Positions 43,301 through 49,993 of a DNA stretch of 49,993 nt are shown here, piece by piece (positions within the stretch are counted from its first letter, which is position 1; each line of letters opens with the position of its first letter). This stretch comes from a virus. The stretch spans positions 1 to 49,993 of IMG/VR virus record IMGVR_UViG_3300009509_001510. One strand, given 5' to 3'. A program made the translations under genes and the position numbers. The notes below the pieces were generated by a model. The model was not told where the DNA came from, ran no database searches, and was given only the letters and a program-made list of their open reading frames with translations.

Positions 43301-43573
43301 GACGGCTCCGATTACTTGATCATCGTCACTATCAACACCATCAGATACGGTTAATTTGATTAAATATGAACCAACAACATCAGGTGTTAAAGATGCTGTT
43401 GCGTTCATTGGGTTTACAATCGAAACAGTTGAGCCGGGTGGCTTTGACAGAAGCTGCCATAACCAACTAGTTACGCCTGTATTGTCAGTATTAGTTAAAG
43501 TAGCAGCAACGCCTACGCTCAAATTGTCCTGACTTCCAGACGAACCATTTATTTTAATTGCAGCGGTTACCAT
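40400..43573 (-). CDS. Fibre/tail protein with PKD-like N-terminus and duplicated domain
   Basis: 1057 aa. The first 90 residues form a PKD/Ig-like domain (TSWLWQLLSKPPGSTVSIVN; GSYLIKLTVSDGVDSDDD). GDLSGTYPSPTVAKLRNR near 170 is a common phage fibre motif. Two long copies of one about 220-aa unit lie at about 219-440 and 748-970 (TLDQAYD...GPVLLDVSGGDSGLRL; PAGGSYTAVGIQSDLRPFPW). Between and after them is the repeated tip motif ELFYFDANGNAVQITKDG (four variants). The C-terminus has RDLQVYRNGILMRWIVSLG. It lies upstream of the giant fibre gene, likely in the same transcript, and is probably a fibre, hinge or baseplate-proximal protein. Confidence 0.85.
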   Translation of the reverse strand: MVTAAIKINGSSGSQDNLSVGVAATLTNTDNTGVTSWLWQLLSKPPGSTVSIVNPMNATASLTPDVVGSYLIKLTVSDGVDSDDDQVIGAVKTQYLDMRVPAAGETTEFNGTNGWAEGIYNALIAIDPLGAHAIAGTYHTSSTLAQLNAKISDANLDDSTASRPPTGTATGDLSGTYPSPTVAKLRNRNVSSAVPTDGYALVWNAGLSQWEPGVVASTGNTLDQAYDEGGAGAGRQINVDSGPVLLDVSGGDSGLRLQATGDLGGSPILEVDVISDENSQSNAWIRLIADGYYEVVNIVSDLWSSIPAGGSYTAVGIQSDLRPFPWNPASTTTIAFKADVHGLDTPREGVYVAYDVQNSGFPNVSFDFALRASAGSILLQDGDIHLLDGYISLAEKSSDPAVESNTGFVYTKDDSGRTELFYFDANGNAVQITKDGAVNAAGGGAGTLQQAYNGGRIIGISYGPVEIDAYGDEALNVDGYIGLAAISTPTPLGEKGLLYVREVSSVNQLFYMDSDGIAYQLSAQGQGLQSVVDSSLIGIPGIPTGSFPQPPLLNVSLTVTEGEDVLVTFAGSADPALTANPFENVYVRLAVDTVPVFTNRVSVLPVITGLEATDISFSFLLTNLAAGLRTITISIDTGTAPGDPAGTVGINTPVLGAARVLSAGSVNLQMAYQNGRFMYLEDPIVIDAYGNEAFNIDGYIGFEPITTPTKLSNKGLSYTSRIDGYAELFYLDNYGKASQITSKGSLNVVPVTLDQAYDGSGGSGSGRIIDVDSGPVLLYVSGDDSGLSLESAGNLDGNPILTTEIYSESNGQIGVWHQLNTDGYYEPRSVISDMNVGLPAGGSYTAVGIQSDIRPYPSNPADTTISAFQAGVHGLDIPREGLFIAYDARSINAPLVQFQYALYADAGSVGLDSGDLILRDGYIYLGEQLSDPAPNDDTGFVYAKDVDGYTELFFMDNYGSITQITDDGYLAGTSKSAQDSLDSTGTETYMDLTFTPLLTPDTDSGRDLQVYRNGILMRWIVSLGADPNRWTYNPSLNRVEFVASGGVDWYTAIYNRR
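40665..42917 (-). repeat. Internal duplication of about 660 bp in the 1057-aa fibre gene
   Basis: Two homologous segments, about 42255-42917 and 40665-41330, each encode the DQAYD-GPVLL-PAGGSYTAVGIQSD-PREG-SDPA-DTGFVY-ELF unit. They are separated by an unrelated beta domain of about 300 aa that itself ends in an ELFYLDNYG motif. Confidence 0.75.
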
Positions 43574-43584
43574 TTAAAAGTATC

Positions 43585-43644
43585 CCTCCACCGTGAATAT
43601 AGATTTCCTATTTTATTTGATATTATTAGTAGATACGGTGGAGG
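43585..43644 (-). promoter_or_regulatory. Hairpin sequestering the ribosome site of the 1057-aa fibre gene
   Basis: On the minus strand CCTCCACCGT (43635-43644) pairs perfectly with ACGGTGGAGG (43585-43594) over a 40-nt AT-rich loop. The 3' arm contains the GGAGGG ribosome site of the fibre gene, whose ATG is at 43571-43573. Only TTTT follows, so it is a poor terminator. It separates gyrB from the structural genes. Confidence 0.55.
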
Positions 43645-43652
43645 TAGAATTT

Positions 43653-45932
<2,280 letters not shown>

Positions 45933-45936
<4 letters not shown>

Positions 45937-46088
45937 TCTTCTTCTTCCTCTTTGTAATGGGGCTCTCCAGGAATAAAATATTCCTCATTAAACCAGGCAT
46001 ATAAGTCTAATAATTGGCATCGTTCGCAACAAAAAGGCCAATATTTATTTTCTCTGTCTACATCATTCCCGCATGTTGGACATTTCAT
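45933..46088 (-). CDS. yacG: YacG-like zinc protein (DNA gyrase inhibitor family)
   Basis: 51 aa; SD GAGGAGG six bases before ATG. The sequence begins MKCPTCGN, continues with [20 protein letters not shown] and then EYFIPGEP, ending in an acidic tail. This has the exact YacG layout: CPTCG, then PFCSxRCxxIDLxxW, then E...IP, with Cys4 zinc ligands at C3, C6, C20 and C24. E. coli YacG binds GyrB and inhibits gyrase. Here it is encoded just upstream of MazG and gyrB, overlapping mazG as ATGA and the preceding gene by 26 nt. It may protect or modulate phage or host gyrase. Confidence 0.85.
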
Positions 46089-46362
46089 TTATATCCTCCT
46101 CGGTTAGAAATGTGGTACGATTGCCGCCCTCCAGTTTTCGAAGCTGAAATCTATCTTCGATCTTTTCTAATTCGAATACTTGCACACAACCAACATCAAC
46201 ATTCCATTCTTGAATTGTCCAATCGTCTGGATCTGTAGTTGAATCTTGACGATAATATTTACACATTTCTTCAAAAGCATTTTTAAGGGAGCTGCAGACA
46301 TCCATTACTTCTCCAAATTCATATGGAATGTCCATATGTATTATAAATACCTTATTTCCCAT
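46063..46362 (-). CDS. Small hypothetical protein
   Basis: 99 aa from the ATG at 46362, which has AAGGAGAT upstream; the frame is open to 46449 but that would lie deep inside the RNase HII gene. A compact alpha/beta protein by pattern ([40 protein letters not shown]) ending in a charged helix. It overlaps RNase HII by 11 nt and the YacG-like gene by 26 nt. No family is recognised. Confidence 0.7.
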   Translation of the reverse strand: MGNKVFIIHMDIPYEFGEVMDVCSSLKNAFEEMCKYYRQDSTTDPDDWTIQEWNVDVGCVQVFELEKIEDRFQLRKLEGGNRTTFLTEEDINEMSNMRE

Positions 46363-47080
46363 AGGGGATCTCCTTCCACATATCGTATGTTCCTTGTTTC
46401 CATAATGTATAATATGACTGTTTATATTTCTGTTTTTCACTATTCTCATATGCTAAATATTCTTCCAGGGGTTTTCCTTCTTTTACAAACTCTTGATATT
46501 TAAGATGACAATATAATGAGTATTTAAAATAATCAAAGTTTTTTCTATGGAGTGGCGTGGGACCATATTCAACTATGCCCAGCCTATGTTCTGGAGTATA
46601 ATATCCTGCATTAGTTGTCCAACCATAGTGACTGTATTTTTCTATCTCTGCCAACTCAGCCATAATATCATCACGCTTTACTTTTGCCAAAATCGAAGCA
46701 GCTCCGACTTGCCAAATTTTGGCGTCTGCTTTTATGATCGCTTCCTGCGGAATATCGACATCGGGAATCTCAAATTTTCCATCCACGATTATCTTATCTA
46801 TTCTGTGGTCTTTGGAAAGCTTGTCCAATGCTCTTTTCATTGCCAAGAATCGTGCCCAAAAAATATTAAGCGTCTCCACAGATTTTGGGGATGCAGTTCC
46901 AAAGGCATGTGGCAATTTTGATAATTCATCAAACAGTGATTCTCTTTTTTGTTTGGTAAGTTTTTTGCTGTCATTAACACCAGCTATTTTTGTGGCATCT
47001 GGAGACAAAACTACACCGCATACTAAAACTGGGCCAGCTATAGATCCCATGCCTACTTCATCTATATAACAAACTTTCAT
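46352..47080 (-). CDS. rnhB: Ribonuclease HII
   Basis: 242 aa. RNase HII motifs in order: CYIDEVGMGSIAGPV (catalytic D7, E8), VNDSKKLTKQKRE, IIVDGKFEIP, IIKADAKIWQVGAASILAKV, and YSHYGWTTNAGYYTPEHR. The usual DEAGRG is DEVGMG, so the Arg of the GRG motif is replaced by Met. The enzyme removes RNA primers and single ribonucleotides from DNA. The C-terminal about 60 residues (YQEFVKEGKPLEEYLAYENS) are an extra helical tail. The start overlaps the metallophosphoesterase stop by 4 nt. Confident family, possibly altered specificity. Confidence 0.92.
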   Translation of the reverse strand: MKVCYIDEVGMGSIAGPVLVCGVVLSPDATKIAGVNDSKKLTKQKRESLFDELSKLPHAFGTASPKSVETLNIFWARFLAMKRALDKLSKDHRIDKIIVDGKFEIPDVDIPQEAIIKADAKIWQVGAASILAKVKRDDIMAELAEIEKYSHYGWTTNAGYYTPEHRLGIVEYGPTPLHRKNFDYFKYSLYCHLKYQEFVKEGKPLEEYLAYENSEKQKYKQSYYTLWKQGTYDMWKEIPYGK

Positions 47081-48189
47081 ATCTTTTTTAACTCCATACC
47101 ATGTTCATCGATAAACAATACCGAGGTATCAGGATCTGGCATATCTGGCTCCACAAGCCATGCACCAAGATTAATAACTCTTAGATCTGGCGACATTATA
47201 TAATCATCTGCAACATGAGTATGACCAACTACTAGCGTTGGAGTAGTATCCTTGGTCCTCTTCATCCATTCTTCTGCTTTCTTGCGACTTCCCTCAGATG
47301 GCATATGACGATCTAGAGAAGAAAGAGGTTTTGGTTCTTTCACATAATGATCAACAATTTTATGGCAAATCCATTTTACAAATTTGCGCTCCCAAGAATC
47401 CGGTATTCCTTTGACCAATCCATCGGGAAATAGTACATCAACACCTCTATCTATAGCCTTAAATAAATCAGATTTTTTACCTTCTTTGATTTTTGCATAT
47501 ACGGCTTCCATTACGCCCTCGGCACCCATACCTTCGCCAGTCTCACCCAATAACCAATAGATAAATTCAATCAGAGGCATATTAACCGTGGCAGCCACTT
47601 CTCTATATGGAGCCCCCTCTATTTCCATAAATGGCTCCAATATTTCTGACATATATGTGTACATATCACCAAATAGATGGCCATGAGTAAAAGCAACATT
47701 AGAACCAGGATGGTAAAAAACAGGATATGATAAAATAACTGTGGTCGTCCACCCAAGTTGTCGGACAAGGAAATTCTCAAGAAGTGCTGAGAAATGTCCT
47801 TCCGTACTTTTATATACCGTCCCCGGAATAGGATAATTGCCCATCATTAGCTTTGAGACTACATTTCGGTGCTCGCAGTCCATCGTCCACATAAAATGAT
47901 CATGGTTGCCCACAACATATACAAAATCATCAACTGGAAGTATTCTTATAAGTTCTACTAAATCTTCTAGAGCATCTTTTATATAACTAAAAGATAAATC
48001 AAGAATATCTCCAACACCTACAAGGGTTAAATAATCATCGCCAGCAAAATTCTTTACTTCTTGTACTAACTTTTCTCGCTTCTCCTTTGCTCTAGGATCG
48101 GTACACTTTGCAGATAGCAGCGAGAAATACCCAGTGTTGTCTTTACCTGTTTGACCTAAATGAGCATCAGAAATTGCTATAATTTTCAT
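47077..48189 (-). CDS. Calcineurin-like metallophosphoesterase
   Basis: 370 aa. Metal-site motifs in order: ISDAHLGQ (6-13), VGVGDILDLS, VVGNHDHF, AFTHGHLFGD near residue 170, and VVGHTHVADDY near residue 323. These are the five blocks of calcineurin-like phosphoesterases. A long insertion of about 140 residues (180-320) between the last two blocks is unusual and probably forms a lid. The substrate is unknown: nucleotides, lipids and proteins are all cleaved by this superfamily. The gene overlaps rnhB by 4 nt and follows the 99-aa zinc gene by nine bases. Confidence 0.87.
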   Translation of the reverse strand: MKIIAISDAHLGQTGKDNTGYFSLLSAKCTDPRAKEKREKLVQEVKNFAGDDYLTLVGVGDILDLSFSYIKDALEDLVELIRILPVDDFVYVVGNHDHFMWTMDCEHRNVVSKLMMGNYPIPGTVYKSTEGHFSALLENFLVRQLGWTTTVILSYPVFYHPGSNVAFTHGHLFGDMYTYMSEILEPFMEIEGAPYREVAATVNMPLIEFIYWLLGETGEGMGAEGVMEAVYAKIKEGKKSDLFKAIDRGVDVLFPDGLVKGIPDSWERKFVKWICHKIVDHYVKEPKPLSSLDRHMPSEGSRKKAEEWMKRTKDTTPTLVVGHTHVADDYIMSPDLRVINLGAWLVEPDMPDPDTSVLFIDEHGMELKKI

Positions 48190-48198
48190 TGTATCTCC

Positions 48199-48492
48199 TC
48201 AATCAATATCTAATGCGGAGGAACCACACATGGGACAAACATTAGAATTCTTTTTATAATCTTCATATGTTTGCCATTTCATGTTGGCCACCCTTACCAA
48301 CGTATTATATAATTCATTAACTATATATTCTCTATATGTTAGTGCGGGTTGTGGCCCATCTGCCTCAAGATATACATCATCCAAATTCTTGAAAATTAAT
48401 TCTTTAAGATGTTTTAAACCATCTATGGGGTTATAACCTTCACTCCAAAAATCATCTTGTTCCCATTCACAATTATGGCAATGTAGAAACAT
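48199..48492 (-). CDS. Small zinc-knuckle protein
   Basis: 97 aa from the ATG at 48492, with AAAGGA seven bases upstream; a GTG at 48498 is the alternative. Cys pairs at both ends (LHCHNCEWEQD and VCPMCGSSA) likely form one zinc site with the helical middle between them. No family is recognised. It precedes the phosphoesterase gene and follows two tandem hairpins. Confidence 0.7.
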   Translation of the reverse strand: MFLHCHNCEWEQDDFWSEGYNPIDGLKHLKELIFKNLDDVYLEADGPQPALTYREYIVNELYNTLVRVANMKWQTYEDYKKNSNVCPMCGSSALDID

Positions 48493-48538
48493 AAACACAT
48501 CCTTTCAAAAATTTGGTATTATAATTTCGATACAAAAA

Positions 48539-48561
48539 TGCCACCTCAAAAACAGGTGGCA
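48539..48561 (-). terminator. Rho-independent terminator
   Basis: An 8-bp stem, TGCCACCT (48539-48546) with AGGTGGCA (48554-48561), 7-nt loop, followed on the minus strand by TTTTTGTATC. It lies downstream of the small zinc gene ending at 48611. Confidence 0.85.
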
Positions 48562-48576
48562 CAAAAACAATCCGTT

Positions 48577-48609
48577 TGCAAAAAGCAACGCAAAACGTTA
48601 CTTTTTGCA
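48577..48609 (-). other. Second hairpin directly after the stop of the 48611-48808 gene
   Basis: TGCAAAAAG-c-AACG (48577-48590) pairs with CGTT-a-CTTTTTGCA (48596-48609), 13 pairs with one mismatch around a 5-nt loop. It precedes the terminator at 48539-48561 by 15 nt, so the message ends in two hairpins in tandem; the first may protect the 3' end or pause polymerase. Confidence 0.6.
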
Positions 48610-48610
48610 G

Positions 48611-48808
48611 TTAATCGCCATATGGCCAATAACTATGGCCGTAATGTTGCATATCATCTTCGAAGTCATCGTTTTCTTCTGCGACTTCTTTTTCAACTGG
48701 TTTAACATCTTTGAAATTTTGGCATTCTATGTTCATACAATAGAAAGCAAAAGCCAAGTCTTCGCCTTGGGAGCCGCAGATAGGACAATACAAAGATTTG
48801 TGTCTCAA
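48611..48808 (-). CDS. Small zinc-ribbon protein, TTG start
   Basis: 65 aa from a TTG at 48808 that has a perfect AGGAGG five bases upstream. The frame is open to an ATG at 48916, but that version would overlap the gene upstream by 98 nt and adds sequence that does not look like protein. The N-terminal YCPICGSQGED and FYCMNIECQNF give a Cys4 ribbon; the C-terminus is acidic, then aromatic (HYGHSYWPYGD). No family is recognised. It ends at two hairpins. Confidence 0.65.
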   Translation of the reverse strand: MRHKSLYCPICGSQGEDLAFAFYCMNIECQNFKDVKPVEKEVAEENDDFEDDMQHYGHSYWPYGD

Positions 48809-48818
48809 AGGTTTCCTC

Positions 48819-49049
48819 CTATTGAGGACCAGGCACGCCGTAGGCTGGCAGTTCTCGCCCACGATTACTATATGGCCCGCGAGGATCTCTTTGACCACCA
48901 GAAAAGGTAAAGTCAAAGTCTAACTTTCCCTCTTCGAGAAGCTTTAAAAATTCCTCAAAATTTTCATCAATTACATCAGCCTCCTTAAATTTACCTTCCA
49001 AATCAAGTTGGTCAGCAATTGCAATCAATAGCGCAGCGAACCTAGTCAT
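48819..49049 (-). CDS. Small protein with LD-G-AD-ID helical motif
   Basis: 76 aa from the ATG at 49049, which has GGAGG six bases upstream (the frame is open to 49061). The helical first half, LLIAIADQLDLEGKFKEADV, has the same motif pattern as the repeats in the 325-aa protein at 2177-3154. The C-terminus is Gly/Pro/Arg-rich (GQRDPRGPYSNRGRELPAYG) and probably disordered. Function unknown. Confidence 0.65.
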   Translation of the reverse strand: MTRFAALLIAIADQLDLEGKFKEADVIDENFEEFLKLLEEGKLDFDFTFSGGQRDPRGPYSNRGRELPAYGVPGPQ

Positions 49050-49085
49050 AATATCCTCCATATAATATTGAGAATATTAATATAA

Positions 49086-49145
49086 AACCTCCCAACTTCC
49101 CATGTTTTACCAACTTCCCATGTTTTAGAAGGAAGTTGGGAGGTT
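49086..49145 (-). terminator. Terminator-like hairpin with duplicated arm
   Basis: A 15-bp stem, AACCTCCCAACTTCC (49086-49100) with GGAAGTTGGGAGGTT (49131-49145), has a 30-nt loop and is followed on the minus strand by TTTTATATTAAT; the plus side also has a U-tract. The loop holds a second copy of the arm, so a shorter alternative stem is possible. Confidence 0.7.
49092..49127. repeat. Tandem 18-bp direct repeat
   Basis: CCAACTTCCCATGTTTTA occurs twice in direct succession (49092-49109 and 49110-49127) inside the hairpin region above. The duplication creates two competing partners for the same 5' arm. Confidence 0.85.
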
Positions 49146-49153
49146 TTTGTTAT

Positions 49154-49414
49154 TTACCAGTTATCATCGCTGCGTCTTTTAGTCACAGGCTTCCATGGAG
49201 GCCGTGGTTGTGGACAAACCGGCGGTGAAGGACATGGCCAGTATTTTGGGCATTTGCTACACCAATAATTATGTTGATAATGCCACAAATCCGCGCCACA
49301 TTCTGGACAATATCTTTTATATTTGTTTTTATACATGCTGCAAAACCATTTGTGGCCTTCATAACACAAACAAGAATTGCATTCACAACAGTAATAACTA
49401 CAACAACAAGCCAT
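49154..49414 (-). CDS. Cysteine-rich small protein
   Basis: 86 aa with 15 cysteines (17 percent), arranged as CCC, CCEC, CLC, then CPEC, CSKC and single Cys-Pro pairs; Tyr, Trp and Pro are also frequent. The first 20 residues hold eight Cys, the middle a knuckle pair (YCPECGAD...YWCSKCPKYW) that looks like a zinc ribbon. The C-terminus VTKRRSDDNW resembles that of the neighbouring protein (KSKKRSNYDW). No family is recognised. Metal binding or storage, or disulfide cross-linking, are possible. Confidence 0.7.
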   Translation of the reverse strand: MACCCSYYCCECNSCLCYEGHKWFCSMYKNKYKRYCPECGADLWHYQHNYWCSKCPKYWPCPSPPVCPQPRPPWKPVTKRRSDDNW

Positions 49415-49426
49415 ATTACACCCCCC

Positions 49427-49993
49427 TTACCAATCGTAATTACTACGTTTTTTGGATTTGGTGTCTACTCCCGTTGTAGTAGTAATATTAATAGCATCAC
49501 CAGTGCTACTTCCAGTAGTTCCCCAGTCATCATCGCTAGAAACAAAATTGTTGACAAAGCCTTCAAGTACAGCTGAGTCTGCTTGTACAGCAGCTCCGTA
49601 TCCATCAAGTTCTTTACTCTTGGCTCTTACACGCTTTTGCTTAAATAAATGTCTTACACTATTGGTAACACCCCTGCTTGCGGTGTAAGACGAAGAACTT
49701 GCGTAACTTGCGTTGAGCGCTCCTAATGTATTTCTAGTATCTGCATCTACCAGACTATCACAGCACAAATTAAGAGTTTGTTGTGCCATGGCATAATTTC
49801 CGACACGAGCATATTGTTCAGCTGCCTCTTGTGCCTTAGAAGCCAATAGGCGGTCCCTATGTTTTACAACTTCTGGATCTTCTTGAGTTGGCTCATCACA
49901 TGGCTTACAGAACTTTACTTTAATTGGAAATTCATCAAGTTGTTGCCTTTTACCTTCCTTATCAGTAAATTCAACGACAACCTTAAAAGCTGT
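49427..49993 (-). CDS. C-terminal part of a possible VWA-domain protein, 5' end cut by window edge
   Basis: The frame is open from the window edge (49993) to 49427, 188 codons; internal TTG at 49846 is not needed as a start. The first 25 residues are beta (TAFKVVVEFTDKEGKRQQLD), followed by CKPC, then a helical unit (AQEAAEQYARVGNYAMAQQT) and a Ser/Thr-rich tail ending SKKRSNYDW. Beta sandwich plus the A-x-x-G-[ND]-Y-x-x-A helix is the usual ending of VWA-type adhesion or chaperone-like proteins, but the VWA domain itself would lie outside the window, so this is tentative. Confidence 0.6.
   Translation of the reverse strand, partial: TAFKVVVEFTDKEGKRQQLDEFPIKVKFCKPCDEPTQEDPEVVKHRDRLLASKAQEAAEQYARVGNYAMAQQTLNLCCDSLVDADTRNTLGALNASYASSSSYTASRGVTNSVRHLFKQKRVRAKSKELDGYGAAVQADSAVLEGFVNNFVSSDDDWGTTGSSTGDAINITTTTGVDTKSKKRSNYDW

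Noticed and set aside
24475-43573. DGY triplets as copies of a mobile DNA micro-insertion or translational bypass
   Set aside because: The codons vary synonymously and the triplets fit in-frame turns of fibre folds, so protein-level selection is the simpler reading.
48809-48916. ATG start at 48916 for the zinc-ribbon gene ending at 48611
   Set aside because: It would overlap the upstream gene by 98 nt out of frame, whereas a TTG at 48808 has a perfect AGGAGG five bases before it.

Overview
The window looks like the interior of a large (probably jumbo) tailed-phage genome, or a prophage of similar content. Every credible gene lies on the minus strand, packed head to tail with ATGA/TAATG overlaps, and base composition is AT-rich. 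No rRNA, tRNA, CRISPR array, insertion sequence, ribosomal-protein or central-metabolism gene was seen. Shine-Dalgarno sites of the AGGAGG/GGAGG type are strong and frequent, so the host uses classical SD initiation. The host cannot be named from sequence alone. No stretch over 300 bases lacks a gene.

Transcription runs from high to low coordinates. (a) 49993-45571: C-terminus of a possible VWA-type protein, a Cys-rich protein, small zinc-ribbon proteins, a metallophosphoesterase, RNase HII, a YacG-like 51-aa zinc protein and a MazG-like pyrophosphohydrolase. (b) 45587-43653: DNA gyrase subunit B. (c) 43573-32677: two fibre-like structural proteins (1057 and 2429 aa) and a lipoprotein. (d) 32644-25385: charged coiled-coil proteins, an FtsK/SpoIIIE-type motor, the CHC2 zinc domain of a primase, an SbcD/SbcC (gp47/gp46-like) pair and a dNMP kinase. 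(e) 25374-21157: a CHB_HEX-type structural protein, a Cas4/RecB-like Fe-S nuclease, a sigma factor and a zinc-ribbon protein. (f) 21153-13201: full-length trigger factor, DNA polymerase III alpha (DnaE, with PHP domain), a possible UvsY-like mediator and a gp32-like ssDNA-binding protein. (g) 13140-7122: RuvC-like resolvase, DnaJ, RecA, zinc-ribbon protein, primase TOPRIM protein and a second sigma-region-4-like regulator. (h) 6918-1: probable virion or morphogenesis proteins (one with an embedded cupin domain), a possible small terminase, a methyltransferase and a truncated gene.

Together the genes form a replication and recombination set: polymerase, a primase split over two loci, SSB, RecA, mediator, RuvC, SbcCD, Cas4-like nuclease, RNase HII and GyrB. 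Nucleotide-pool enzymes (dNMP kinase, MazG), two sigma-like factors and two folding factors (trigger factor, DnaJ) accompany it. Structural genes are interspersed. Replicative helicase, GyrA, large terminase, portal and major capsid genes were not recognised here.

The points most worth a second look are a YacG-like gyrase-inhibitor homologue encoded next to a phage GyrB, a complete phage trigger factor, the split DnaG primase, the cupin inserted in a probable virion protein, the six-module giant fibre with patchy composition, and hairpins that appear to sequester ribosome-binding sites or start codons.
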